A stretch of 64,000 bases of DNA, taken from assembly GCA_035222895.1 (NCBI GenBank), contig JAVYIG010000093.1, forward strand, positions 496,001 through 560,000, read 5' to 3'. A program made the translations under genes and the position numbers. Below, one piece after another: positions 36,831 to 51,200 of this stretch (positions are counted from its first letter, which is position 1; the number at the start of each line of letters is the position of its first letter). Source of the DNA: Strongylocentrotus droebachiensis. Its lineage: Eukaryota > Echinodermata > Echinoidea > Camarodonta > Strongylocentrotidae. The notes beneath the pieces were generated by a model. That model made no database searches and was not told the origin of the DNA. It saw only the letters and a list, made by a program, of their open reading frames with translations.

Positions 36831-39800
36831 GCCTAATAGTCCACTTCAAATTTTATTAAACCGAAACGGAAATTCTTTTTGCCCAATTGATCGTGAGCCC
36901 GGCAGCCACTGAGCAGCGCCAGATCGACGTTGCTCTAACCCTTATTGTTGAACGCCAAACAAGGCTGCAAGGCGTCAACTCAGGAGAAAGACAGCTCACG
37001 ACACTTCTGTAAAGTGATCTGAGGGTTTATGAGACCAACATTCGGTCTCATCGGGCTGTTTGTCTATTTGTACTGTGTACTGAGCTGTCGGTGAACTAGG
37101 ATGCCCCGTTAAGTAACGCAATTTTGTGAATGTTGATAAAAACATTATTTTGTCGAAGAGCCTGACACTGTAAAGGAATGAATGAAGATTAGTTAATAGA
37201 GTAGAGTACAAAAAAGACTGATAACTCAGACTTTAGTTGTTTTCAATAGATGTTCATACAATTCGTCTACACAGATCGCCACAAAAGCTACCAAATTGTA
37301 TACTGAAAGCCTTAAGTTGTGAATACTAATTTACCTGGAAAGTCTAGAGAACATCTAAACATTATAATGCTTTGGCAACTACATTTGACAAGCTTTTATT
37401 CGATGGGTAATTGACAACATGGTTTTATATGGATCGAATCTGTAAAACACTAGTACATAATATCTAAGTACTTTACATCGATGGATACCCCCCCCCCCCC
37501 AAGAAAAAAAAAGAACAACAAAAAAGAACCCAAACAAAAAATCATCGGCCATAATAAACTTTATACATGATCTCAACATATATTTCAAAACATCATATAT
37601 TATACAATTTGATCGTTTAAGGAGTAATTACCGATAGAATAATAAAAAATGGAATCGAATTGGACAACAACGAAGGAGGAACATTTTTCTATGACGTTAT
37701 ATGACTTTTTACCAGGTCGGGGGCTCGATATCTCGAAAAAGACAAAATGCAAAATGTACGACTTGTAGGTATTGTACTTATGAAGTCATTACCAATGTTA
37801 CATTGGAAGCCAAGCCAACCAGGTGAGCAAGTACAGGAATAAGAGCTGAGCAGATCAGTGCATACTCCATGGAAACATGGATTTGACAAACATTCATCAA
37901 TTTCTGTAAAAATGAAATGAGAATGAAAAATAAATTTCACACTATACATGCACATTGTATATCACAGTATGCTTCCATACTGGGATTTGTTTTTATAGGC
38001 TAGTGATTTGTTGACAGAATAGGAAGAATGATACTTTATAATTGCATATAATTCTCTTGTGATTAATCGACTAAGCATTAAAAATTTAAAAATTATTATG
38101 TTTTGTGTCGCTTAAAATGTTGATCGAAACGTGAAATACATCTACATTTCTAATATAATGGCCATTTTCAGTGCATTTGGAAGAATTTTACTTATTACGT
38201 GTTTATTTCATATGATATTTTATGGTGACAAATACTATTTTTAAATCTCCATCTCCTCTCTATCTCCTCGTCTCTTTTTATTCCTAGGTTTTTGGACATC
38301 GGATCGGGAGGAGGAGGAGAGGAGGGATGTATGTGTCCCTGTACCCTTGAGGATACTCTACTTGTGTATTTGTACCGTTACATGTCCTCATATCGATATC
38401 AAGACTGTATCCATCATTACACGAACAGATGTAGCTCCCTTCAGTGTTAGAGCATTCTTGGCTGCAGTCACGGACAACAACACATTCATCTATGTCTGAA
38501 AGAACACAAATGAAGAAAAAAAGAGTCGCCGTTAATCGACGGAATACAAGGACAAAGTTTTTACACATTTCTCACATCTCTGCTATTTTCATTTAAAGGT
38601 TCAAAAGTATACACTTAGAATTATCCATATGCTGTTACTAATTAATTTGCTGAACGGCTAAATAATAAGTCATAGTTTTGTTTACATAATTCTCAGTTTT
38701 CTGTAACTTCAATTTGCATGCAGGGTGAATATATTCACGGTAAAACCTGGGGATACTCACAATGCTGTCACTAATCAAACACATACAAACTTTAGTGCTG
38801 CATTGGATACAAGGTCAGAGGAAAAAAAACTAATAATAAACAACTCTGAAACTCTGAAGTTGTAATCACTATACCTAGGGAACTTCCAGTTGGCTGAATC
38901 GACAACGTTTCTGTGATGTAGTGCCGGACATTACTATCCCATTCGTTCCAACACACAAAATGACCATTAAAAAAATAAATCTTGAAAATGTATGACTCTG
39001 GAGGGTCTAATATTTGTTAGGAGTACCTAGGATAATGTGCTATCCATAAGTTATATTAGTACTGCCCCAAGGGAGAAAGCACTTGGGAGACAATCAGATA
39101 TTAATGATATATCTGTACACAATAAACGGGGAAGTGTGACTGTTTCACTATCCACCGACAAAATTTCCAATTTCAGATTTGCCTCAATATAGTGATATCA
39201 TATTCCAGACAGTCAAAACTCTTTTATTATTGGTCCTTTTTATTTCAAATCAACCTGTCGCCATTCAGTTTGTCTTTTTTTTATTTCTGCCATTATACAA
39301 ATGCATTAATTACAAGGGGTGGATTACCCTTAATAAGCTTAGTTCCTTTAACCAATATTATCAATATGGATAAATCGTCCCAACTATAAAATATTTACAT
39401 ATTTTGAACAACCGAAATCAGGATTTTAAACATGAACTTCATAAGACTAATAGTACCTTGACACGATGTTCCATCTGGCTGAAGTTGATAGCCTTGATAA
39501 CAGGCACAGCTATATCCCATACCCATGTCTTCATCGATGCATCGCTGACTACAGTTATGACCCAGGGCACATTCATTCACATCTACAGAATAAGGGGAAG
39601 AACAAGAAGAACAGGAAAAGAGAAAGAAGAAGAAGAATTTTTTTTTTAAAGAGAAAGAAAGAAATGAAAGATGGAGGAGAGGAAGAGGAAGAATAGGGAG
39701 AAGAAGAGAAAGAATAAGAGAAAAATAAGAACAAGAAGAGAAAGAACAAGAAGAGGAAGAAGAGGAAGGAAAAGAAGAAGATGAGGAAGAAGAAGAAGAT

Positions 39801-42800
39801 GAAGAAGAAGAAGAAGGGAAGAGAAGAAGAAGAAAAAAAGAAGAGGAAGAATAAAAGAATAAAAGAAAGAAGAAAGAAAAGAAGTAGGAGAAAGAAGAAG
39901 ATGAAAGATGGAGAAGAAGAGAAGGATGGAGAAGAAGAGAAGGAGAGGAAGAAGAAGAAAAGGAAGAAGAGGAAGAGGAAGAAGAAAAGAAGATGTAAAA
40001 GAGAAAGAAGAGGAGGAGGAAGAAGAAGAAAAAGAAAAGAAAAGAAGAGGAAGAGGTTATTAGGCAAAATAAATTTTAACAAAAGAAATGAAACATGCTT
40101 TCAAGGCTCTCCTTAGTATTGGGGTAGCCTATTGTGGCATTCGAGGAACGGCTTTGGAGTGGTTTAAAAATTACCTTACCAACAGAACCCAATTTGTTTA
40201 TATTAATAATTGTAACTAAAATATTGGATCAATAACTTGTGGGGTACCACAAGGCTCTCTTTTGGTATCTATATCAATGACTTCATAAATTCATCCACTG
40301 TTCTTTCGTTCCTACACTTTGCAGACGACTCAAGCATTTTCTGCTCACATCCCAATTCTAGAATTCTTCTTGATTCCCTGAATTTTGAATTGCTTTTGGT
40401 AGTTGAATGGATTAAAGCAAACAAATTGTCCCTGAATTTGAATAAAACTAATTTTATGATTTTCAGCAATAAACTATCTGAGCTACCAGGACAAGTTTTG
40501 GTTAATGGCTTACCTTCAACCCAGATAAACTCCACTATATTTCTTTGTCTTTTTATTGACTGCAAACTAACATGGAATACTCAAATTGATCATTTATGCA
40601 AACTGTTGTCGGGGGACGCAGGTGAAATAGATAAGTTGAAATCTGATGTCTTAAAAATATTATATTCAACTCTGTTACTACCTTATCTAAATTACGGGGT
40701 GCTAGCGTGGGGAAATTTTTCCAAAACAAAAATCAATTCGATTTTCATAATCCAAGAAAGAGCACAGTAACGTTTTATTTCTTGCAAATCGTTTTCTGAA
40801 AGCATCTGATTTATTCAATTATTTCCTCGGAATTTTCATCTATCAGCTAAGTAAGGATGATTTGCCCAATATATTTGAGTTTTTTTTTCTTTTAAATTCT
40901 TAAATCTAATATCATTTGTTTGCCCTCTCCAGTCCTGTTTCTTTAATGCTAGTTTCAATGTTAATTGTTAATTAATGATGCCTGTTCCGGTTTTTTAATG
41001 TATAAAAACAAATTACTTTGTGCTATGCTAACTAAATTGCTCGGGTGACTACGCATTTTGACTACGCATTTTAACCAGGTGTCTCTGGATATTGGTGTTA
41101 ATGCATTACAAATTTCCTTATTCCGTTGTGTTTTAAATTCTCCCCTCTAAATACGTCTTTCTCTACTGCTACGGGTTTTTCTTCTACAATGCTTATTTTT
41201 TTCCAGGAACATATAATATACAAGCACTGCATTTTAATAGGTTCCTCACATTCTACTTAATTTATTTTATGAATTGAGAATCAATGAGAAGCGCTCATTG
41301 ATACTACATGTATTGTATAATTGTTGTTTTATATTTATGTCTATATATTTTTTTTAATTTGGAACAATAACAATTTGAAACTTGAAATTTGAATGTACGA
41401 TTCATGCTTCAGGAACAAAACTTGTACACATGACAAAACATAAACCATGTCAACATTGAACTCAAAATTATAACTAATAATCGTAACATCAACATCCAAG
41501 TGAAACTTTAACCCAGGGAGAAGAAGAAGATAGCTTTACAGGCATAATATGTATTCACAAAACAAACGAATGTTGCTGCTAGGGGTCCGGGTATTAAGGT
41601 AGCCAATGTACGATCCATGCTCCGGCGATATTAAATTAGTCCCGCTGTCCATGTCGTACTCAGGGCAAAACTTCATCCTTAATTCAATCTTCAACTTTGG
41701 TCTTAGCATAATCGAATACATATCATAAACCTAACCCCATGACTTTGACGAAATAAAGCCGAAAGCAAATATAGGGTCATCGGGGTAGCATCAATAAATG
41801 GGCTATCACACTTAGAGAAGGGGGTTAGGAGTTAAATGACTTGGGTACTATATAAACATGTTTGTATAAATACATCAGAAACATAGTATCAGATATTCAG
41901 AAGTAGTTTTCTCGTTTAATTCTATTTTTTCATGAAGAGACTTCGTAAAAATTGTTTTCAAAAAGAAATGTTACCTTTAAAGGAGTGATCATTTGGTGTC
42001 TTTACGAATTACTTATAAATGCTGAATTAGTATTATAAATAGCTACCTTCATCACATATAGATCCAGTCCATCCCTGCAAACACGTGCAAGAGAAGGCAT
42101 CTTGAAGATTATGACAAATCCCTTCATTGTGACACGGTCTTACATAACACTCGTTAAAATCTGTCAACGGTAAGAACAATCAAAATACATTTGTAGTTTA
42201 ATTAAAAGTTGGAATTTAGTGAGATGAAAGATATTGCTATAGAAGTCATGATCCCTCACTACACATTATACGATATCATTGTTACGCTTAAGAGTACTTC
42301 GCGTTATTTTTTTCAGTATTTCTAGTATTTCCCAGTAGGGCTTATTTCCTGGCATTTCCCAGTAGGGCTTATTTCCCGGCATTTCCCAGTATTTCCCGGG
42401 ATTTCTCAGTATTTCCCAGTAGGGCCTATTTCCCGGCATTTCCCAGTATTTCCCGGGATTTCTAGGTATTTCCCGGTATTTCTCGGTATTTCCCAGTATT
42501 TTTCGGTATTTCCCAGTATTTTTCGGTATTTCCCAGTATTCCCGGGATTTCTCTGTAATACCCGGTATTTCCCTGTATTTTTCTGTATTTGTTTACTCTT
42601 TCCCGGTATTTTTCGGTATTTCCCAGTATATCTCCCGGTATTTCCTTGTATTTTCCTATGTTTCCTGGTATTTCCAAATGTTTCCTGATATTTCTGAGTA
42701 TTTGGCACTCCGCTGGAAAATACCAGTATTTCCCGCGTGAAATTGCCATCCCTGGCGATAAAACACTTTGGTTATTGAATTAAATAATATATTTCCATTA

Positions 42801-45198
42801 AAACTTATGAAAAGACAAGGATGAGGATTGACTCGACTCTGAAGTATCATAATGATATTCGATTCCAAAGAATAAGGTACTTCATTTTAATACAAAACAA
42901 TTACTACTTTAATTTCAAAGTGCATATTATTTACCTAGCTCTGATATTTTAGACTCTGCCATTTTTACCTCTATCATTTTTACACCGAACAATATAATAA
43001 AACATATTTCAACTGAATGAGGGCCTAATACACATTTTTACCTCTGGCATTTGTACATTTAACATTCTAACTTCGGACATTTTCACGTCGGACATTTTTG
43101 CCTGGTATAATATTAGATAGCCTTGATAATATTATGCCTTCAAAATAAATACCAATATCGGGCCGTCTGCTTCTGCATCAAATACACACAGCTGAGAAAA
43201 TGCAAACAATGTGTACGTTTGCAGGGTTGCTTGGATACGGTACAATGCAATAATATACTCATTTGACTGGTTGGGTCATAAACATTTTAGACATCGAAAA
43301 ATTACTGGGAGTATAAATATGCTAATTACGATCGTCGCAATCGATATCATGTGAAGAGCTCCGGACCAATCACTGCATTGTATCTGCAAAAGCTTTATAA
43401 TACAAATATACATATATATATAAAGGTACATATTATTTTACAAGCAAATATACTTGCCTTCCTTGCACATTGTTCCTGTCCAGCCGTTCACGCAGGTACA
43501 ACTAAATGCATTCTGAAGATTGTTGCATATCCCATCATGATCACATGGATTTGAATCACATTCATTCACATCTACAAAAGAAAAAGAAAATTAGTGATAC
43601 CATATTGTTCGCTCAAGTTAATTTGTCCTTAATTAAGTGACAACACTTCCACTGCTGATTCAAATGTATTTTCATTGGCGCCATATAAAAGGTTAAAGCG
43701 TACATAGATCGTTTTATGGTTCTTGTACCCAGACATCATCACCACTGTACTTTTTACTTCAGTAATCATCACGCTCACTTTATGAGATCGTGATGCATTG
43801 TGGGACATTGCTGTCGCCACATGGACACATTGCTAGCAGCAGATGGCAGTATATAAAAACCTGCAGTGGTGTCAGTAGAATATACCCTACCTTCAAGTCT
43901 GTTGTCTCTTCATTGACTCAGAAACACCTCAATGTTATGGTATATGGCGTTTTTTCCGATGGTTCATAATTCTGGTGGTTTGTTTTTTCCGGACACGACA
44001 TAGAACCCTATATCATTTTTCGGAATTATGATCCTTCAGAATAACTACACCCTTTCCCATTTTTGAGATTACAAACCCTCGGAATAGTGAACCCTTATTA
44101 ATTTAAATAATAATAATAGTAATAATTATAATAGTAATATATCAAAGGTTGTATAAAAAATATAATTTAAGATACTACGTCATTGTCTAACACTAACAAA
44201 ACTGATTTTAACACTTGACCAAAAAACAAAAAAATGCGGATCCTAAACCTGACTTCGAACCTAGAAGGTGAAAAATTTGAAAAAATTAGGCAGCAACCTT
44301 TATTACATTCACATGCTTGAGTACAATAAACTCACAATGATATGATATTAGGGACTTTTATATTTCCACGACGACAACGTGAACTGCTACATGTGATATC
44401 CTTTTAAGGCACTGTCAGTGCCTTAAAGGGATAGTTGAGTTCTGTTTTCAGACCGCAAATGCCTTCAAATTGCTCTTATTCTTATCTACGATATTTTTAG
44501 TGCCCTTTTTAGGACCTAAAATTGCTATGAAGGTAATTTTAGACCCCAAAAGGTGTGAAATTTTGCCAATACGATCATACCAATTCAGCTCCACTTTCAA
44601 ATATATGGTGACCGTTAATTAATTAATTTATAATAACAATACATGGGCCGGCTGGTTGTGCGTAATCTAGCCAACACGAAAAAGCCACAAAAATCCAATG
44701 TCGGTATAGGCTGAAATACAATGTAAAAGTTTTTTTTAACGGCTTTTTCAAATTATCGTATATTTGTGGTGGTACACAAATATTAGAAATCGTTATATTT
44801 ATGTATATTTCAGCCGTCTCTTAACCGATTTTGATCAAACAAAAGATGATTTTGTCATTCAAATTGTACGTTCTTTCAAATACGACACTCAGTTTTTCAT
44901 TATCTTACAAACAAACAAAAATTGTGTAGCGCCCAGTGCAAAAGACCTCAACTATCCCTTTTAAAGGACGTCACATGTAGCAGTCCACGCAAATCTAAAA
45001 GTCCCTAATGATGACGATAGTGGGTTCTTGTATAGCGCTCATGTCTGTCAAACTTGACACTCGCTGTATCATTGATGGCAGATTCCCAATTATCAGAGTG
45101 CCTTATTAGTGCGTTATGGCTGTACCGGGTAATAATAGTGCATCGCTTAGAAACATTAGTATGAACACTATAAATATTACCAACTCACCATCATATTC

Positions 45199-45230
<32 letters not shown>

Positions 45231-48200
45231 CATTGTTATTATTATCATCGTCATACAAATTATTATTATTTATCTGACAAGGACATAATACTTGTTTATG
45301 AACATCACCTTAAATAAAATCGGATCAAATACACAATTTGTGGTTGAGGTTTGAAATGCACAACAAAACATCAAGAGGAAATAGTCACCAGTTTGACACC
45401 TTGTTCCCGTCCAACCAGAATTACAGGTACAACTGAATGCATTCTGAAGGTTGTTACAATGCCCTCCGTTAAGACACGGGTCAAACGAGCACTCATCAAC
45501 ATCTGCATAGAAGGAAAAGTCAGATCATTCTTGGTAATGTTAGGGATATCAATCAATCAACATATATTAGAGGTATTTGTATACATGCTAATGTAATAGT
45601 TCGAATTAGAGTCATTCAATTATTGTATTTGTTACAAGTCTCTAGTCTCTTCTTTCTATACCTATTTATTTCACATCATTTGCTTATTCACTTATTATAT
45701 TCAGTTACTTGAATTACTCAACCCAATGCCTTCCTCCATTCATCTCCTCTACATACCAAGTCTTCCATCTTTATTGATGGATCTTAGGTAATTCCACTTC
45801 TTACTTATCATTGGTTCTCTTCTCTTTTTTCTTTTGGTTATTCAGTCTTACTCCTAAATCCCATTTTGCTATTGGCTTAAGATGTATTAATTTGAATATA
45901 CTTTGCTTAAAACTACTCAGTATGATGCTGCATGGCAGCCTATACAATAAAAGACAGACAGATCTGCACTGGATATCTTCTGACTCAGTCGTATTGATGT
46001 TGGAGATTTAGGAGAGAGGATTTAAGTGAGTTTGGTGGTGGTTTTTGGATGATTGATGTTTTAAAGATATATTGGTGAGAGGTTATTTTTAATAGTTTAC
46101 ACTACAAACAATTTATGCATATTTTTATAACAAGATAGATACTATATATAGTTTTTTTTTAAAGATCATGACTTAGATAATGATGGAATATGACATTAGA
46201 TGAAGAGAGGAAAAGAGAGAGAGAGAAACCTTTGACCAATAAAAATGAAAATAGAATACACGAGCTTAAAGGGATAGTTGAGTTCTGTTTTCAGACCGCA
46301 AATGCCTTCAAAGCGCATGGTTATTGCTCTTATTCTTATCTATGAAATTTTGTGACCTTTTAGAACCTAAAATTGCTATAAAGGTAATTTTAGACCCCAA
46401 AATGTGTGAAATTTAGCCAATACGATCATACCAATTCAGCTCCACTTTCAAAAAAACACGGTGACCGTTAATTAATTATTTAATTAAAAATAACAATACA
46501 TGAGCCGGCTAATTGTTGGTAATATAAGCAACACGAAAATGCCATTAAAAAAGCCAACATCGGCATTGGCTGAAATACGACGTAAAAGGCGTTATTTCGT
46601 TTTTTTTTCAACGGTTTTTTCAAATTTGTCAAAATATCTAATATTTGTGGTGGTACACAAGTATTAGAAATCGTTATATTTCAGCCGTCTCTTAATGAAA
46701 TCACATACAAATATTGTGCTTGAGGTGTTATATGCAAAACAAAACATCAAAAGGAAGGAAAATAGTCACCAGTTTGACATCTTGTTCCCGTCCAGCCAGA
46801 ATTACAGGTACAGCTGTATGCATTCTGAAGATTGTTACAGGTTCCATTAAGACACGGGCCAGATGAGCACTCATTCACATCTGCAGTGAAGGAGAAGTCA
46901 GGTCTTTTTTTTTCAATAGCATTTATTTATAATCTGAAGACTTTCTTTTCACATTCATATCTAAATATCAATCTAAATCAGATAATACATTGGGAAGTCA
47001 AAACAAAGGTTAACCAGTACATTTTTTGCTAACTTCTAGTCTCTTTCGTAATTCAGAAGCAAATAAAAAGACTCAAACTGGATTCTCTATTATCAACACA
47101 ATTATTTAGTAATTCTTGGTAATATTATGAATATCAATCGATCAACATACATTACAGGTAATTGTACAAATGCTTCAAACAATTAATGCATTTTTTACCA
47201 CAAGATAAATACTAAACATATTTGTTTAAAAGCAAAAAATTTACATGAAACAATACAAGACAAAGGTCATGACTTAAAACGTGATGAAAGATAGCATTAG
47301 ACGAAGAGAGAGAGAGAAACCTATTACCAATGAAAATGAAAATAGAATACACGAGCTTAAAGGTATAGTTGAGTTCTGTTTTCAGACCGCAAATGCCTTC
47401 AAAGCGCATGGTTATTGCTCTTATTCTTTTCTATGACATTTTGTGACCTTTTAGAACCTAAAATTGCTATGAAGGTAATTTTAGACCCCAAAATGTGTGA
47501 AATGTTGCTAAAACGATCATACCAATTCAGCTCCACTTTCAAAAAAACACGGTGACCGTTAATTAATTATTTAATTAAAAATAACAATACATGAGCCGGC
47601 TAATTGTTGGTAATATAAGCAACACGAAAATGCCAATAAAAAAGCCAACATCGGCATTGAAATACGACGTAAAAGGCGTTATTTCGTGTTTTTTTCAACG
47701 TTTTTTTCAAATTTTTCAAAATATCTAATATTTGTGGTGGTACACAAGTATTAGAAATCGTTATATTTCAGCCGTCTCTGAACCGATTTTGATCAAACAA
47801 AGATGATTTTGTCGTTTAAATATTATGTTCTTTCAAATTTGACACTCAGTTTTTAATCATCTCACAAAAAAATATATTTTGTGTAGCGCCCTCTGCAACA
47901 GAACTCAACTATCCCTTTAAGAAAGCTAGTGCTAATGGACAGAGCTGTATAATACTGTGCTGTTTATTCAGTGTTATACAACATAGTATAAGTTAAGTTT
48001 CAACGCTTGGTGAAGTATTTGATTAGATTAATTTCTCATTTCCCTAACTGCAACCCTCATCCTAGCATGAAACCTAGACCTAAAACCCAAATGCAACCCT
48101 CAGTCTAACGTATTTATTATTATTATAGTTATTTATCTGACAAGGACATTACATTTTTATGAACATCATCTTAAGTCAAATAAAATCACATACAAATATT

Positions 48201-51200
48201 GTGCTTGAGGTGTTATATGCAAAACAAAACATCAAAAGGAAGGAAAATAGTCACCAGTTTGACATCTTGTTCCCGTCCAGCCAGAATTACAGGTACAGCT
48301 GTATGCATTCTGAAGATTGTTACAGGCTCCATTAAGACACGGGCCAGACGAGCACTCATTCACATCTGCAGTGAAGGAGAAGTCAGGTCTTTTTTTTTTC
48401 AATAGCATTTATTCATAATCTGAAGGCTTTCTTGCACATTCGTATCAAAATATCAAACAAAATCAGATAATACATTGGGAAGTCAAATCAAAGGTTAACC
48501 AGTTCATTTTTTGCTAACTTCTAGTCTCTTTCGTAATTCAGAAGCAAATAAAAAGACTCAAACTGGATTCTCTATTATCAACACAATTATTTAGTAATTC
48601 TTGGTAATATTATGAATATCAATCAATCAAAATACATTACAGGTAATTGTACAAATGCTACAAACAATTAATGCATTTTTTACAACAAGATAAATACTAA
48701 ACATATTTGTTTCAAAGCAAAAAATTTACATGAAACAATACAAGACAAAGGTCATGACTTAAAACGTGATGAAAGATAGCATTAGACGAAGAGAGAGAGA
48801 GAAACCTATTACCAATGAAAATGAAAATAGAATACAAGCTTAAAAAGAAAGCTAGTGCTTTGGCAGAGTTGTATACTCTGCTGGATATTCAGTTTTACAC
48901 AATATAATAAATTTTAATTAAACACTAGGTGATGTATTTTATTAGATTTATTTCTCTTCTCTATTGCCCTTGATGTACATGTATTTCTTTTCTTTTCCTT
49001 CTCTCTGTCTTTCCTTCCATTACAAAAAGATTGTTTGTTTCTTATATTCTGTTTATGTACTTCTTTGTTTTTCTTTTTTACATTATGTATTTCTTTATGT
49101 GTCCTTCTTCTGTCTTTCCTTATGTAATTCTTTGTTTATATTCCTATCTTTTCCCATAATTTGATTTCCCTCTTGTTTTTCTTTGCTATCATTTTCTATC
49201 TGTTCTCATTAATTTCTATGTTTATCTTTTCTATTAAATTCTAACTATCCTTATTTCTTTGTTTATCCTTCTTTTCTCTTTCCTTATATACTTCCTCTTT
49301 TTTCCTTAGCTTAGGTATTTCTTTGTTTTTCTTTTTATCAATCTCCATCTATCATTATGTATTTCTTCGTTTATATTTCTTTTCTCTATTCTAAGGTTGT
49401 TGTTTTTTCTATCATTTTTTTCTTTCAAAGGTGTAATGGTCGAAAACTTTCCAGCGAATACCCGCTGGTCTTACGAGATGGCTTCAATGGGAGATCAAAG
49501 AGATGCTCGCTTGTTAATTGTTACTATATCTATCCCACTCATAGGTTTGTGACGATAACATTACACGGAAGTCAGTACATGGAACCAGTTATTCATGAAA
49601 TTACAAAATCTTCTGAATGGAATCCGAACTTTGCTAGAAATCAGCATGCTTGACATCGTTCATCACTAACAGTAATAGTCACAGGAATAAATTAGAAAAA
49701 TTCCTGAACATGTGAGTACTATCAAAACAGGTATTTACATCAACTAATTTAACTTACAATATAAAGTGAAAAAAGGGGTTTTCTTGCAATGACAAAGCTG
49801 CTTCACCATGACAGGCGCCCTAATCTCCAAAAGACAGAATGCAGACAATTATCAGCAATCTTAACATTAGTTATAATCCAGTATTCTCATTATAGTTATC
49901 ATAATAATGGTCATGCATTCTTTATTCTTATTTTCCGCTTTCTTCCTCATGTCATTTTCCCAATATTAGCCTTATCCTAACCCTAAACCTAAAATCAAAC
50001 TGCAACCCTCAGTCTAAATATATTAACTCTAATCCTTACCCTAAACCCAACACCCAACTGCAACCATCGTCATTACACTAACTTTAATCCTAACCCTATA
50101 CCTAAAACCTAATTGAAGCCCTCAGTCTAAACCTGTATCCTATATTCCTAACCCTAAACCTAAGACCCAACTGCAACCCTCAGCCCCACACTGATCCTAA
50201 TCCTAACCCTTACCATGTTTATGGGTTACTTCAGATTCTTCTTAAAGCAAATTTCAACCGTAATAGACAACTACTCTAACAAAAAGCAGACAAATCACAG
50301 AGGAAAACTGGTGACAGTTTGAATAAAATTTGATTACACAAATAGAAAATTTATGAATTTCTAAACGTTGTAATCAGTAATAACTGTAAATATATGCACT
50401 TGAAGTGGCCTGAACCGGTAATGATACTGTTACATAGTGCTAGACAACAGAAATTAATGATATTTTGTGCACGACAAACGGCAGAGTTGATTATGGCTTC
50501 GTCATGATCTACTGACCAAATTGCCAATTTGAGTTTCACATAGATTTAGCGATCTTATATTACAAACACTCAAAACTACCTTATTATTGGTCCGATCTAT
50601 TTTTTTAAATTTTCGCCATTTTGTTTCTCTTTTTTTCTCTTTTTTTTTTTTCAAATGATTTTATAACAGAGGTTCGATTCTTAACACCTTACCTGTTGGG
50701 CAAGTTGTACCAGTCCAATCTCCGGAGCAAGTACAGAAGAAAGAATCAATCAGATCATGGCAATGACTTACTTACTTAGGTGCATAGGACGGTGTCACTA
50801 TGAACATGACTGACAACGAAAGCGGACAAAATATACAGTTCCTCAGGTAGACAAAGGAACATCCCTTCACTGCTATTATGTAAACATGTGTAGAACAGGT
50901 GTCACATGCATATTCACCTTTTTACATAATAGCAGTGAAGGGATGTTCCTTTGTCTACCTGAGGAACTGTATATTTTGTCCTCTTTCTTTGTCTGTCATG
51001 TTCATAGTGTGTGTCCCCTTGCTCCCCTACGAGAAATCATGCTCCAGTCTGATCTGTCCTGGGCTCGTTGCTCTGCCTCTTGTGTGGATAATCCCACATC
51101 ATATTGAACCTGGTCCTTCCATCTCTTTGGAGGGCGTCCCCGAGGTCTGCGTCCATTAAAGTCATTTTGGCATGCTTGGTATGGTAGGCGGTGATGCGAC

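Noticed and set aside
38870..38905. Possible decayed EGF exon end (I-Q-P-T-G-S-S-L before a GTATAG donor-like site)
   Set aside because: The surrounding segment matches a low-copy repeat at 50.4 kb; no Cys pattern and the closing Cys is missing.
39573..40116. Long frames on both strands rich in Lys/Arg/Glu or Phe/Leu/Ser
   Set aside because: They are translations of a polypurine repeat; low complexity and both strands open, so not genes.
42306..42763. 8-bp target duplication for a complete hAT element around the GGGAAATAC array
   Set aside because: GCGTTATT on the left and GCGATAAA on the right agree at only five of eight positions, and no left terminus was found.
49970..50220. Interstitial telomere repeat
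   Set aside because: CCTAACCCTAAACC-like words are irregular and interrupted by unrelated text; they look like a degenerate local repeat.
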